Source: SAR92 clade bacterium H921
GTDB taxonomy: Bacteria; Pseudomonadota; Gammaproteobacteria; Pseudomonadales; Porticoccaceae
Reading direction: 5' to 3'
Assembly: GCA_025153755.1 (NCBI GenBank)
Contig: JAOALD010000001.1
Coordinates: 682,001-746,000, forward strand
DNA: 64,000 bases
The position numbers and the translations under genes are program-made. The notes below the pieces were generated by a model. The model was not told the DNA's origin, ran no database searches, and was given only the letters and a program-made list of their open reading frames with translations. Positions 40,488 through 49,369 of the stretch are shown here, piece by piece. How positions within the stretch are numbered: position 1 is the stretch's first letter; every line of letters begins with the position of its first letter.

Positions 40488-41762
40488 ATGAAACTTCAAT
40501 CCATCCGCGGCATGAACGACCTGCTTCCCGAGCAGTCGGCAACATGGCAGTATCTTGAGAGAACTGTTGCCGAGGTGTTAGGCCGTTATAGCTACCGAGA
40601 GATACGCTTTCCGATACTTGAACAGACCGAGCTGTTTAAGCGAGCGGTAGGTGAGGTCACCGATATAGTCGAAAAAGAAATGTACAGCTTCGATGACCGC
40701 AATGGCGACAGCCTCAGTCTCCGACCTGAGGGCACCGCAGGCTGTGTTCGCGCCTGCACAGAAAATGGGCTTTTACATAATCAAACCCAGCGTCTATGGT
40801 ACAGCGGGCCTATGTTCCGTCACGAGCGTCCGCAGAAAGGCCGCTTGCGCCAGTTTCACCAGATTGGTGTAGAAGCCTTTGGTTTAAATGGACCAGATAT
40901 TGATGCGGAGCTATTACTGATTACGGCGCGTCTATGGAAAGTATTAAAAATAGATCATGAGGTAACTCTGCAGATTAATAGCCTCGGCACATCAGCAGAT
41001 CGCAAGACTTATCGAGCCGCGCTGGTTGATTATCTCGTCGCCCAGCAAGACCAGCTCGATGAAGATAGTCGGCGTCGGTTGCAGACTAACCCTATGCGTA
41101 TTTTGGATAGTAAAAATGAACATACCCAGGCGCTGTTAAATGAAGCCCCAAAACTGGCTGACTTTATTGACCAGGAGTCCCGAGACCACTTTGAGCAGTT
41201 ATGTGCCGTATTGGATGGCGCTAATATTGCCTATGAGATTAACCCCCGACTAGTGCGGGGCCTCGATTATTACTCCAAAACCGTTTTTGAATGGGTCACC
41301 ACTAGCCTTGGGGCTCAGGGTACAGTTTGTGCTGGTGGCCGCTACGATGGCCTAGTAGAGCAACTCGGTGGAAAATCCTGCCCAGGCGTTGGTTTTGCAA
41401 TGGGTATAGAAAGACTGGTGTTGCTGCTTGACGAGTTGGCCGTTGTCCCCGATAGTATCGCCCAGACTGTTGACCTATACATAGTTGCAGTGGGGGATAT
41501 ACAACAGGAGGCGTTGGTTCTAGCAGATCAACTGCGCAGCCAGTGTCCGAATATTCGTATTGAAAGCCATTGCGGTGGCGGCAGTTTTAAATCGCAAATT
41601 AAGAAAGCAGATAAAAGCGGAGCCGCAGTCGCACTGATACTCGGCGAAGACGAAATGGCATCCGCAACAGTAGGGGTAAAATTTCTCCGCGAAGATAAAC
41701 CCCAGAAAACTGTTGACCAGCAAGAACTGGGCAACTTATTGACGACTTATTTCACTGATTGA
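40488..41762 (+). CDS. hisS: Histidyl-tRNA synthetase
   Basis: A 424-residue class II synthetase. Motif 2 is [13 protein letters not shown], followed by [21 protein letters not shown]. The histidine-specific loop is [15 protein letters not shown] and motif 3 lies in [17 protein letters not shown]-terminal anticodon-binding domain occupies the last ~95 residues. It follows ispG by 18 bases and precedes yfgM. Confidence 0.97.
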   Translation: MKLQSIRGMNDLLPEQSATWQYLERTVAEVLGRYSYREIRFPILEQTELFKRAVGEVTDIVEKEMYSFDDRNGDSLSLRPEGTAGCVRACTENGLLHNQTQRLWYSGPMFRHERPQKGRLRQFHQIGVEAFGLNGPDIDAELLLITARLWKVLKIDHEVTLQINSLGTSADRKTYRAALVDYLVAQQDQLDEDSRRRLQTNPMRILDSKNEHTQALLNEAPKLADFIDQESRDHFEQLCAVLDGANIAYEINPRLVRGLDYYSKTVFEWVTTSLGAQGTVCAGGRYDGLVEQLGGKSCPGVGFAMGIERLVLLLDELAVVPDSIAQTVDLYIVAVGDIQQEALVLADQLRSQCPNIRIESHCGGGSFKSQIKKADKSGAAVALILGEDEMASATVGVKFLREDKPQKTVDQQELGNLLTTYFTD

Positions 41763-41771
41763 GGAACACCT

Positions 41772-42482
41772 GTGGCAGACCATCTTTCTGAAGAAGAGCA
41801 AATTGAAGCCTTAAAGCGTTGGTGGGCTGCAAACGGAATACCGACTATCGCAGCCGTGGTTTTGGTAATTGGAGGCTATTTCGGCTGGCAGTACTGGGAA
41901 CAACAGCAAGAGATCCAGACCAATCAGGCCTCTGAGGTCTATTTGGATATGATTGAAATAGTATCGGCAACCGAGGCAGGTGAGCAGCTCGATAGCACCC
42001 AACAGGCGCAAATAAATCTATCTGCTGATCAGCTTAAAGACAATCATAGCGATTCAGCCTACGCACAGTTTGCGGCTATGCTAAAAGCCAAGCTAGCAGT
42101 CGACAATGGGGATTTGGACGGTGCCGTGAACGAGCTTAATTGGGCCCTAAATAATGATCCAGCACCACCTACCGAACGCCTGGTCCGGTTGCGTCTGGCT
42201 CGGGTTGAGGCGGCGCGCGGCAATGTGGATGTGGCATTGCAAATGGTGCAAGGTATTGACACAGCTGAGATGAAATCTTCCTATGAAGAAGCCAAAGGCG
42301 ACTTCTATTTACTGCAAGGTAACAGCGCTGCCGCATTTACCGCCTATGAATCTGCTTTGGCATCAAATGAATCTCGTGATCAGATGGTTGCAAACATACT
42401 GCAGCTAAAAATCAGTCAAGTACGTCCTGCTGAGACTGCTCCAGTTGAAAATAGTGAACAAACAAGAGGAGCTGTGAAATGA
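41772..42482 (+). CDS. yfgM: YfgM/ancillary SecYEG translocon subunit
   Basis: A 236-residue protein with a cytoplasmic amino end, one membrane helix (GIPTIAAVVLVIGGYFGWQYW, about residues 20-40) and a periplasmic TPR domain. In E. coli YfgM joins PpiD at the SecYEG translocon and dampens the Rcs stress response. GTG start at 41772. It overlaps bamB by four bases (ATGA), the usual pair. Confidence 0.9.
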   Translation: MADHLSEEEQIEALKRWWAANGIPTIAAVVLVIGGYFGWQYWEQQQEIQTNQASEVYLDMIEIVSATEAGEQLDSTQQAQINLSADQLKDNHSDSAYAQFAAMLKAKLAVDNGDLDGAVNELNWALNNDPAPPTERLVRLRLARVEAARGNVDVALQMVQGIDTAEMKSSYEEAKGDFYLLQGNSAAAFTAYESALASNESRDQMVANILQLKISQVRPAETAPVENSEQTRGAVK

Positions 42483-43630
42483 GAAATTCTTCACTGATTG
42501 TGATGCTTTTAGCATCTATGCTCATTGGCGGCTGCAGTATTTTTGGTGGTGATGACGATGCCGCGATTACTCCCGCTGAATTAGTCAAATTCAAACAACA
42601 GGTTACGATTAAGCGTGAATGGTCGGCAAAAGTTGGTTCGGGAAATCAAGATTTTCGCAACAGTCTGCGCCCCACGGCGGATACTGAGAGAGTCTATGCT
42701 GCTGATCACGAGGGTACTGTAACTGCCCTCAACATCAGTAACGGCAAAAAAGTATGGAAAGTAGAGCTCGACGTTCAGGTTTCTGGTGGCGTGGGTTACG
42801 GTGCAGGCCTTGTAATGATCGGCACTATTGAGGGCAAAGTATATGCTCTTGAAGCCGATACTGGCGCGGTATTATGGATCGGCCAAGTCAGCTCGGAAGT
42901 TGTTTCTAGTCCCAAATCTAATGGCGAAATTGTTGCGGTGCAAACCATTGACGACAGACTATTTGCTCTGGATGCCAACACTGGCGATGAGATTTGGCAA
43001 CATGACGGCGATGCTCCTATTTTAAGTGTGCGCGGTACCAGTGAATCTTTGGTGACCGACACTATGGTATTGACTGGATTTGATACAGGTAAGCTTGGGG
43101 CCTTTAATCCAGACAATGGTTCCTTGATCTGGGAGTCTCGTCTGGCAGTGCCCAAAGGCCGTACTGAGCTAGAGCGTATGGTTGATATTGACGGTGAGCC
43201 CCTGTTAGTCGGTGACGTTATCTATGCCGTTACCTATCAGGGTCGTTTAGGTGCCCTTTCTCGCGGCACAGGCAGAAGCCTATGGTTTCAAGACAGTTCC
43301 TCTCACCATGCCCCAGCCTTCAGTCTAGACCAGGTTTACGTTACCGAAGACGAGGATGCAGTGCGTGCATTTAAGGCCGGTAGCGGCCAGCCAGTCTGGA
43401 CTAATGACCAGTTATTTTTACGCCAGGTGACAGGCCCAGCGAAATTGGCAGGCACAGTAGCAGTGGCTGATAGCGAAGGTTACCTGCATCTGCTTGACCC
43501 AGTCGATGGCAGTTTTATTGGTCGCAAGAAAGTCAATGGTAGTGGCGTCAGTGCTCCGATGCTTAGCATCGGAGGCAGCCTAATTGTGCAGGCCAACGAC
43601 GGCTCAATAGCAGCTTACGGGATTAAATAA
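42479..43630 (+). CDS. bamB: Outer membrane assembly lipoprotein BamB
   Basis: A 383-residue lipoprotein of the BAM complex, which folds beta-barrel proteins into the outer membrane. The lipobox is IGGC (MLLASMLIGGCSIFGG, cysteine at 19). After it come repeated PQQ-type beta-propeller blades such as VYALEADTGAVLWIGQV, LFALDANTGDEIWQHDG and LGAFNPDNGSLIWES. Eight blades fit the length. Confidence 0.95.
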   Translation: MRNSSLIVMLLASMLIGGCSIFGGDDDAAITPAELVKFKQQVTIKREWSAKVGSGNQDFRNSLRPTADTERVYAADHEGTVTALNISNGKKVWKVELDVQVSGGVGYGAGLVMIGTIEGKVYALEADTGAVLWIGQVSSEVVSSPKSNGEIVAVQTIDDRLFALDANTGDEIWQHDGDAPILSVRGTSESLVTDTMVLTGFDTGKLGAFNPDNGSLIWESRLAVPKGRTELERMVDIDGEPLLVGDVIYAVTYQGRLGALSRGTGRSLWFQDSSSHHAPAFSLDQVYVTEDEDAVRAFKAGSGQPVWTNDQLFLRQVTGPAKLAGTVAVADSEGYLHLLDPVDGSFIGRKKVNGSGVSAPMLSIGGSLIVQANDGSIAAYGIK

Positions 43631-43654
43631 CTAGATGGCCGCAAGGCCATCTAG
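43631..43654 (+). terminator. Strong hairpin right after the bamB stop codon
   Basis: CTAGATGGCC-GCAA-GGCCATCTAG is a perfect ten-base stem with a GNRA tetraloop, beginning at the base after the stop codon. There is no T run directly after it, so it may protect the mRNA end or act with Rho. Confidence 0.5.
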
Positions 43655-43770
43655 CATCAGTATATTGGGCTGTTTTGTTCGACCACATTACCCTGGGTGG
43701 CTATGGCGCTATGGTCAGCTGATTCAAGCGATATATAAAGCTGGCTAAGTCCATCGCCTGGGTTATATCG

Positions 43771-44319
43771 CTAGAAGCTTGGGGGCGAGCAAGCAGTAAT
43801 AAGCTCACATTGGTCGCGGCCGACATTTTTAAAGTGGTGGGGAACAGTGCTTTTAAAATAATAAGCATCTCCAGCTTTTAATATCTTCTTTTCATCTCCG
43901 ACCTGTACCTCTAGCGCACCACTTAGAATGATTCCGCATTCCTCACCCTCATGTTGAATGGCGTGCTTACCTGTATGGCTACCCGGCTGATAGCACTCCC
44001 TCATCATCTGAATAGACCTGTTGTGCAGATGGTTGCCTACCTGTAAATAGGAGACGCCTCCCTCTCCCAGCTGCAATAGTTTGTCGGCACTAAAAAATAC
44101 CTGGTCTGAGAAGCTAAAGTCATCCGCAAAGAAGTCACTCAGGCTGATAGGTATACCTCCGAGTACCTTTTTTAGCATGCCAACCGTAGGGTTTATAGCC
44201 CCGGACTCAATCTGCGAGATAGTGGCATTAGCCACACCAGAAGCTCTGGCAAGCTGACGCTGGGAGAGTCCGGTTTTGCTACGAATCTCTTTTAGTCGAG
44301 CTCCAGTTTCACTGTCCAT
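43771..44319 (-). CDS. XRE-family regulator with cupin sensor domain (PuuR-like)
   Basis: A 182-residue regulator. Residues 8-62 are a helix-turn-helix (RLKEIRSKTGLSQRQLARAS then ATISQIESGAINPTVGML), and residues 105-178 are a cupin (GSHTGKHAIQHEGEECGIIL, GDAYYFKSTVPHHFKN) that would sense a small molecule. Proteins of this build, such as PuuR, repress catabolic genes for polyamines or omega-amino compounds. It is divergent from a class III aminotransferase that is a natural target. Confidence 0.88.
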   Translation of the reverse strand: MDSETGARLKEIRSKTGLSQRQLARASGVANATISQIESGAINPTVGMLKKVLGGIPISLSDFFADDFSFSDQVFFSADKLLQLGEGGVSYLQVGNHLHNRSIQMMRECYQPGSHTGKHAIQHEGEECGIILSGALEVQVGDEKKILKAGDAYYFKSTVPHHFKNVGRDQCELITACSPPSF

Positions 44320-44347
44320 AAAATAATGCCTCTAATAATTAATTTAT

Positions 44348-44377
44348 GTTTAGTATAGTAAACGGTTATATAGTAAA
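44348..44377. promoter_or_regulatory. Candidate operator between XRE-cupin regulator and aminotransferase
   Basis: GTTTAGTATAGTAAAC (44348-44363) is palindromic except at its two inner G positions, and TATAGTAAA repeats directly at 44354 and 44369, 15 bases apart. It lies 29 bases upstream of the regulator start, a good place for autoregulation. Confidence 0.4.
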
Positions 44378-44543
44378 AGTGAATAAAATCAATATGTTAA
44401 TTATTTATAGGTAACTGGTTGTTTAACATGATGGGTGAGCTATAGAGTAACCGCTGATATGGATATGGCCATGCCATCAGAAGCCCTAGGAGTAATTAAT
44501 TCGCTCCTTAAAATAATTATCAAAATTCAAATATGAGTGACTT

Positions 44544-45872
44544 ATGAAAAACCAGCCAACTGCTCAAGCTATGGATGCCTACTGGATGCCCTTCACTGCT
44601 AATCGTGACTTCAAGCAGTCCCCGCGATTAATTGCATCTGCTCAGGGTCACCATTACATCAGTAACGATGGTCGCAAAATTTACGATGGTTTTTCCGGTC
44701 TGTGGACATCAGGGATAGGCCACTGTCATCCAAAAATTGTCGAAGCCGTGCAGCGGCAAGTCGGCGAGTTAGACCTGTGCATGGGTTTTCAGCTTGGGCA
44801 CAACAAGGCTTTTGAGCTGGCAGATAAACTTACTGATCTGGCTCCCCAAGGTATTGATCATGCTTTTTTCACCAACTCTGGCTCTGAGTCTGTAGATACC
44901 GCCTTAAAAATAGCTCTGGGTTATCATCGAGCAAAAGGAGACGCTAGTCGTACCAGGCTTATTGGCCGCCAGCGTGGTTATCATGGTGTCAACTTCGGGG
45001 GGATTTCCGTGGGTGGAATAGCCCCTAACCGCAAAATGTTCAGCGCCAACCTAATCAATGGTGTCGATCACTTACCCCACACCCACAGTCTAGAGCACGC
45101 CGCATTTAGTCATGGCCAACCGCAGTGGGGCGCACATCTGGCAGACGAACTTGAGCATCTGATCGCTCTCCATGACTCCAGTACCATAGCGGCAGTAATT
45201 GTTGAGCCGGTGCCCGGTTCTACTGGCATCTTACCGCCACCAGTTGGATACCTAGAGCGCCTGCGAGACATCTGCACAAGGCACGGTATTCTTTTAATTT
45301 TTGATGAAGTGATAACTGCTTTTGGGCGCGTGGGAGCGCCGTTTGCGGCGCAGCGGTTTGGAGTCACTCCAGACCTTATTACCACTGCTAAAGGTCTAAC
45401 TAATGGTGTGATCCCTATGGGTGCTGTGCTGGCTACGGATGCCATTTATCAGGCCTTTATGCAGGGCCCGGAGCAAACTATCGAGCTGTTTCATGGCTAT
45501 ACCTATTCAGGCCACCCAGTAGCCGCAGCCGCAGGGCTGGCGACTTTGGAGGTCTATGAACAGGAGGGAAGCTTTGAACAGTCCCTGCAGCTAGAGACTC
45601 TATTTGCAGAAGCCATCCATCAGTTTGACGACCATCCGATGGTGATCGATGTACGAAATTTTGGCCTGATGGGGGCGATTGAATTAGCTCCCAGAGAGGC
45701 TCATCCGGGTGCTCGTGGCTTAGAGGTACATAAACATTGCTTTTGGGATGAAGATTTGGTGATTCGTAACAGCATGGATATATTACAGTTTTCGCCCTTT
45801 TTAAATTCAAAGCCAGATGACATAAGTAGCATGTTTGAAAGCGTACGCCGTGTATTAGCTAGTATTCATTAG
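44544..45872 (+). CDS. Class III omega-amino acid:pyruvate aminotransferase
   Basis: A 442-residue PLP aminotransferase. The amino end AYWMPFTANRDFKQSPRL is typical of beta-alanine/omega-amino acid:pyruvate transaminases. Other motifs are FFTNSGSESVDTALKIA, LLIFDEVITAFGRVGAPFA with the aspartate that contacts PLP nitrogen, and the Schiff-base lysine in LITTAKGLTNGVIPMG near residue 284. Likely substrates are beta-alanine, taurine-like or other omega-amines. The semialdehyde dehydrogenase often found beside it (mmsA) is missing here. A terminator follows at 45950. Confidence 0.9.
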   Translation: MKNQPTAQAMDAYWMPFTANRDFKQSPRLIASAQGHHYISNDGRKIYDGFSGLWTSGIGHCHPKIVEAVQRQVGELDLCMGFQLGHNKAFELADKLTDLAPQGIDHAFFTNSGSESVDTALKIALGYHRAKGDASRTRLIGRQRGYHGVNFGGISVGGIAPNRKMFSANLINGVDHLPHTHSLEHAAFSHGQPQWGAHLADELEHLIALHDSSTIAAVIVEPVPGSTGILPPPVGYLERLRDICTRHGILLIFDEVITAFGRVGAPFAAQRFGVTPDLITTAKGLTNGVIPMGAVLATDAIYQAFMQGPEQTIELFHGYTYSGHPVAAAAGLATLEVYEQEGSFEQSLQLETLFAEAIHQFDDHPMVIDVRNFGLMGAIELAPREAHPGARGLEVHKHCFWDEDLVIRNSMDILQFSPFLNSKPDDISSMFESVRRVLASIH

Positions 45873-45949
45873 AACCAATTGTTGGAAATGCAAGGTTACC
45901 TGATCATGCTTGATATTCTGGGGTGTTAAGCACAGCAAACTAAAGTAGA

Positions 45950-45978
45950 ATGCCGCAATTAAAACCTGCGGCATTTTT
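45950..45978 (+). terminator. Rho-independent terminator immediately upstream of der
   Basis: ATGCCGCA / TGCGGCAT is a perfect eight-base stem with a nine-base loop, running into five T (45974-45978). It ends only six bases before the der start codon. Confidence 0.8.
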
Positions 45979-45984
45979 TATCCC

Positions 45985-47391
45985 ATGATTCCTGTTATCG
46001 CTCTTGTCGGACGCCCTAATGTTGGCAAATCTACGCTGTTCAATCGACTCACTAAAAGTCGAGACGCGCTTGTGGCTAACTATTCCGGTTTGACCCGCGA
46101 TCGTAAATACGGCGACGGAGAGATGTATGATCGCCGCTTTATGGTGATTGATACAGGTGGTATCAGTGGTGAGGAAGAGGGTATTGATGTGGGCATGGCC
46201 GAGCAGTCACTGCTGGCTATGGATGAGGCAGATGTGGTCCTGTTTATTGTCGACTGTCGATCTGGGCTACTTGCCGCTGACTATATGATTGCTGAAAAGT
46301 TGCGCCAGAAAAACCGTAAGGTTTATTTGGTGGCCAATAAGATTGATGGCCTTGATCCAGCAGCAGCGCTGGCAGATTTTTATCAGCTGGGTTTTTCAGG
46401 GATGTTTCCTACCACAGCTACCCATGGCCGAGGCGTGCGCTCGATGATGGAAGAGTTACTGGAGCCTTTCCCTCAATTTGTTGAACCGGACAATAGCGGC
46501 CTAAACAATATCAAGATCGGTATTGTTGGTCGTCCCAATGTGGGCAAGTCTACTCTGGTTAATCGTCTGCTCGGCGAAGACCGTGTAGTGGTATTTGATG
46601 AGGCGGGTACTACCCGAGACAGCGTTTATATTGATTATGAGCGCCATGGTCAGCACTACACCTTGATTGATACTGCGGGCATTCGTAAGCGCAAAAATAT
46701 CAAGTTGGCAATTGAGAAATTCTCAATTGTCAAAACGTTGCAGGCTATAGATGATGCTAATGTGGTGGTGCTGATGGTAGATGCCCAAGAAGGGCTGGTC
46801 GATCAAGACCTTCACCTGATGGGTTCGGTGATTGATGCTGGCCGCGGCCTAGTTGTTGGTATTAATAAGTGGGATGGGTTGGCACCGGAAAAGCGCGAGA
46901 AAATAAAAGCGGATATTAAACGTCGCCTACAGTTTGCCGAGTTTGCCGATGTGCACTTTATCTCTGCATTGCATGGTACAGGCGTGGGTAATCTCTATGA
47001 CTCTATTGGAGCAGCCTACTCTGCGGCCACAGATACATTGAGCGCCTCCCGTTTAACCAAGGTGCTTGAGGGAGCGGTGGAAGAGCATCAGCCACCAATG
47101 GTGCATGGCCGCCGTATCAAGTTGCGCTTTGCTCATGCCGGTGGCCGTAATCCGCCGGTAATCATTATTCATGGTAATCAGACTGATTCTGTGCCTGCGC
47201 AGTACACCCGTTATTTGGAAAAGATCTTCCGTCGTGAGCTGGGTCTGCACGGTACGCCAGTAAAGGTAGAATATCGGACTGGTGACAACCCCTATGGCAA
47301 TAAGTCCAAAGCGGGTGAGAAACCAGTATTTAAGCGCAAGAAGGTTATAAAGTACGCTAAGCGACATGACGCTAACAACAGGAAGCGTTGA
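45985..47391 (+). CDS. der: Ribosome assembly GTPase Der (EngA)
   Basis: A 468-residue protein with two tandem GTPase domains and a C-terminal KH-like domain, needed for 50S ribosomal subunit maturation. P loops are GRPNVGKSTLFNRL (residue 8 on) and GRPNVGKSTLVNRLLGED (about 180 on); DTGG/DTAG and NKID/NKWD motifs are present in both. The start MIPVIALVGRPN equals the family N-terminus. No Shine-Dalgarno sequence is seen because the space is filled by the terminator at 45950. In related genomes der directly follows bamB; here two genes intervene. Confidence 0.97.
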   Translation: MIPVIALVGRPNVGKSTLFNRLTKSRDALVANYSGLTRDRKYGDGEMYDRRFMVIDTGGISGEEEGIDVGMAEQSLLAMDEADVVLFIVDCRSGLLAADYMIAEKLRQKNRKVYLVANKIDGLDPAAALADFYQLGFSGMFPTTATHGRGVRSMMEELLEPFPQFVEPDNSGLNNIKIGIVGRPNVGKSTLVNRLLGEDRVVVFDEAGTTRDSVYIDYERHGQHYTLIDTAGIRKRKNIKLAIEKFSIVKTLQAIDDANVVVLMVDAQEGLVDQDLHLMGSVIDAGRGLVVGINKWDGLAPEKREKIKADIKRRLQFAEFADVHFISALHGTGVGNLYDSIGAAYSAATDTLSASRLTKVLEGAVEEHQPPMVHGRRIKLRFAHAGGRNPPVIIIHGNQTDSVPAQYTRYLEKIFRRELGLHGTPVKVEYRTGDNPYGNKSKAGEKPVFKRKKVIKYAKRHDANNRKR

Positions 47392-47434
47392 TACCTCTGT
47401 TGCCAATGTCGTCCTGACTGAGTATAAAAACAAC

Positions 47435-47914
47435 CTATATATGATTCAGAGGAAGCGCAGTTCTCTGCACTACCTGACGTAATACAAAACTGGTTCTAAT
47501 ACTACTCACGCCCTCAATCTGGTTTAGCTTATCGAGCAAGAATTTCTGGTAATAATCCATATCAGGCATGACCACTTTTAACCAATAATCCGTATCACTG
47601 CCAGTAATTAGTGAGCATTCAACGACCTCTGGCCAATCAGTGACTTTGCTATCGAAGTTTTTTAGTCGCTTTGGACTTTGATGATCCAGACTCACAGAAA
47701 TATAAATGCTAATTGGTAGCCCCACCTTCTTTTGATCTAGCACTGTAATCTGACGGCTAATAATGCCGCTTTCGTATAGCAGTTTCATGCGCCTGGCACA
47801 GGGTGAGGGAGATAGCCCGACCCGTTCGGCCAACTCCAAATTACTAATGCTGCCATCAGCCTGTATTTCCTCTAGAATCCGGCGATCCATACGGTCTAGT
47901 TTAAAATTTGGCAT
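47435..47914 (-). CDS. Lrp/AsnC-family regulator, divergent from methionine gamma-lyase
   Basis: A 159-residue protein with an N-terminal helix-turn-helix (DRMDRRILEEIQADGSISNL, LAERVGLSPSPCARRMKLL) and a C-terminal RAM ligand domain (VVECSLITGSDTDYWLKVVM). Its divergent position next to the lyase matches the mdeR-mdeA pair of Pseudomonas putida, where MdeR activates mdeA in response to methionine. Ligand and sign of control here are inferred. Confidence 0.9.
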   Translation of the reverse strand: MPNFKLDRMDRRILEEIQADGSISNLELAERVGLSPSPCARRMKLLYESGIISRQITVLDQKKVGLPISIYISVSLDHQSPKRLKNFDSKVTDWPEVVECSLITGSDTDYWLKVVMPDMDYYQKFLLDKLNQIEGVSSIRTSFVLRQVVQRTALPLNHI

Positions 47915-47927
47915 AATTCACCTTCAA

Positions 47928-47946
47928 TTCACATTAATTAAGTGAA
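47928..47946. promoter_or_regulatory. Palindrome TTCAC-N9-GTGAA, candidate Lrp-type operator
   Basis: TTCACATTAATTAAGTGAA is palindromic over 19 bases except for the paired positions 6 and 14, with an A/T-rich centre. It starts 14 bases upstream of the regulator gene, in the 134-bp divergent spacer. Confidence 0.5.
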
Positions 47947-48013
47947 TATAGCTATTATTTTAAATTTCAGCAAACTTAAAAGAGAGATTTGACCCTGATA
48001 GTGGCGTTATTCT

Positions 48014-48030
48014 TGACACTTAATTAGTCA
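48014..48030. promoter_or_regulatory. Palindrome TGAC-ACTTAATTA-GTCA near the lyase start
   Basis: A second A/T-centred inverted repeat in the same spacer, sharing the TTAATTA core with the one at 47928. Its left arm belongs to a consensus -35 box (TTGACA, 48013-48018), but no matching -10 lies at the right distance, so its role is uncertain. Confidence 0.35.
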
Positions 48031-48048
48031 TTTTTGATGAGAAACACC

Positions 48049-49248
48049 ATGTCTTCCGATAATGAATATAGGCTCTCCTTTGCCACTCGCTCCGTCCACG
48101 CCGGCTATGATTGTAAGGCTAATGAGGGTTCCTTAAATCCACCAATTTACATGACCTCTACCTTTGCCTTTGACAATGTTGAGCAGGGAGCCGGCCGCTT
48201 TGCTGGTGAGCAACAGGGCCATTTTTACAGCCGTATTTCAAATCCGACCCAGGAGATTCTTGAGGCGCGTCTGGCTGATTTAGAAGAGGGCGAAGCGGCA
48301 TTGGCAACTGCATCTGGTATGGGTGCTATTACCGCCACGCTCTGGACTCTGGTAGGGCCAGGTGATCAAATTCTGGTAGATGAAACTCTCTATGGTTGCA
48401 CCTTTTCATTTTTGGAGCATGGCCTCAAAAAATTTGGCGTTGATATTTGTTATGCGGATTTCACTGATCATGCCGAGGTAAAAGCCAAACTAACTGACAA
48501 AACCAAGGTAGTTTATTTTGAGTCTCCAGTGAATCCAAACATGCGAGTTATTGATATCGAAGCCCTCAGCGTCTTAGTTAAAGATTTCAGCACTAGTATC
48601 ACAGTAATGGTGGATAACACCTATTGCACACCGGCATTACAACGTCCCCTGACCCTAGGTGCAGATATTGTGGTGCATTCAGCGACTAAGTATCTAGGTG
48701 GTCATGGTGATTTGATTGCCGGTGCTGTAGTGGGCGATGCTGACATCATTCAGCAGATTCGATTATTTGGTTTAAAGGACATGACAGGTGCGGTGATTGC
48801 ACCAATGACAGTATTTTTGATTTTGCGAGGGATTAAAACATTGCAGTTGCGCATGGAGCGTCACTGTCATAATGCTCAGAGGATTGCAGAGATGTTGGAG
48901 CAGCATCCGGCAGTTGATCAGGTGTTTTTCCCCGGTTTAAAAAATGACCCTTGGCATCAGGTTGCCTGTAAGCAGATGGATGGTTTCGGTGGCATGATTG
49001 CCCTGGAGCTAAAGGGGGGCCGCGAAGCGGGGGTGCGCATGCTAAATAGGCTCAAGTTGGCGAAATTAGCCGTCAGCTTGGGTGATGCCGAAACGTTGAT
49101 TCAGCATCCAGCCAGTATGACACATTCGGTTTATACCCCAGCAGAGCGTGCTGAACACGGCATTACTGAGGGTCTGGTGAGGATATCTGTTGGACTTGAG
49201 GCAGCAGAAGATATTATTGCTGATTTGGATCAGGCTTTGGCTGGCTAA
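48049..49248 (+). CDS. mdeA: Methionine gamma-lyase
   Basis: A 399-residue PLP enzyme of the Cys/Met metabolism family. It should split methionine to methanethiol, 2-oxobutyrate and ammonia. The assignment over cystathionine enzymes rests on the cysteine in TLYGCTFSFLEHG (residue ~116, the position that marks methionine gamma-lyases) and on LFGLKDMTGAVIAPM. The PLP lysine is in VVHSATKYLGGHGDL near 212. ATG 48049 is chosen with GAGA about eight bases upstream; TTG 48034 and ATG 48037 are in frame too. The divergent Lrp regulator supports the call. Confidence 0.85.
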   Translation: MSSDNEYRLSFATRSVHAGYDCKANEGSLNPPIYMTSTFAFDNVEQGAGRFAGEQQGHFYSRISNPTQEILEARLADLEEGEAALATASGMGAITATLWTLVGPGDQILVDETLYGCTFSFLEHGLKKFGVDICYADFTDHAEVKAKLTDKTKVVYFESPVNPNMRVIDIEALSVLVKDFSTSITVMVDNTYCTPALQRPLTLGADIVVHSATKYLGGHGDLIAGAVVGDADIIQQIRLFGLKDMTGAVIAPMTVFLILRGIKTLQLRMERHCHNAQRIAEMLEQHPAVDQVFFPGLKNDPWHQVACKQMDGFGGMIALELKGGREAGVRMLNRLKLAKLAVSLGDAETLIQHPASMTHSVYTPAERAEHGITEGLVRISVGLEAAEDIIADLDQALAG

Positions 49249-49331
49249 TTAGAGTTCAGAAAAAGGCCGGGTGCAATCCTTTTGCTGTAGCGAGAACCCC
49301 ATCTAAGTTTCGATGATTTCCTCAAAGACAT

Positions 49332-49363
49332 AAAAAAACCCCAGCACTTACTGAGGTTTTTTT
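49332..49363. terminator. Bidirectional terminator between methionine gamma-lyase and tRNA-Phe
   Basis: A seven-base A run, a CCCCAG-CACTTA-CTGAGG stem and a seven-base T run are symmetric, so the element can stop transcription of the lyase (plus) and of the tRNA (minus). Confidence 0.8.
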
Positions 49364-49369
49364 AGATTA

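Noticed and set aside
44320-44543. Divergent spacer considered as carrying a small RNA
   Set aside because: Only A/T-rich sequence with short operator-like repeats; no promoter-terminator pair.
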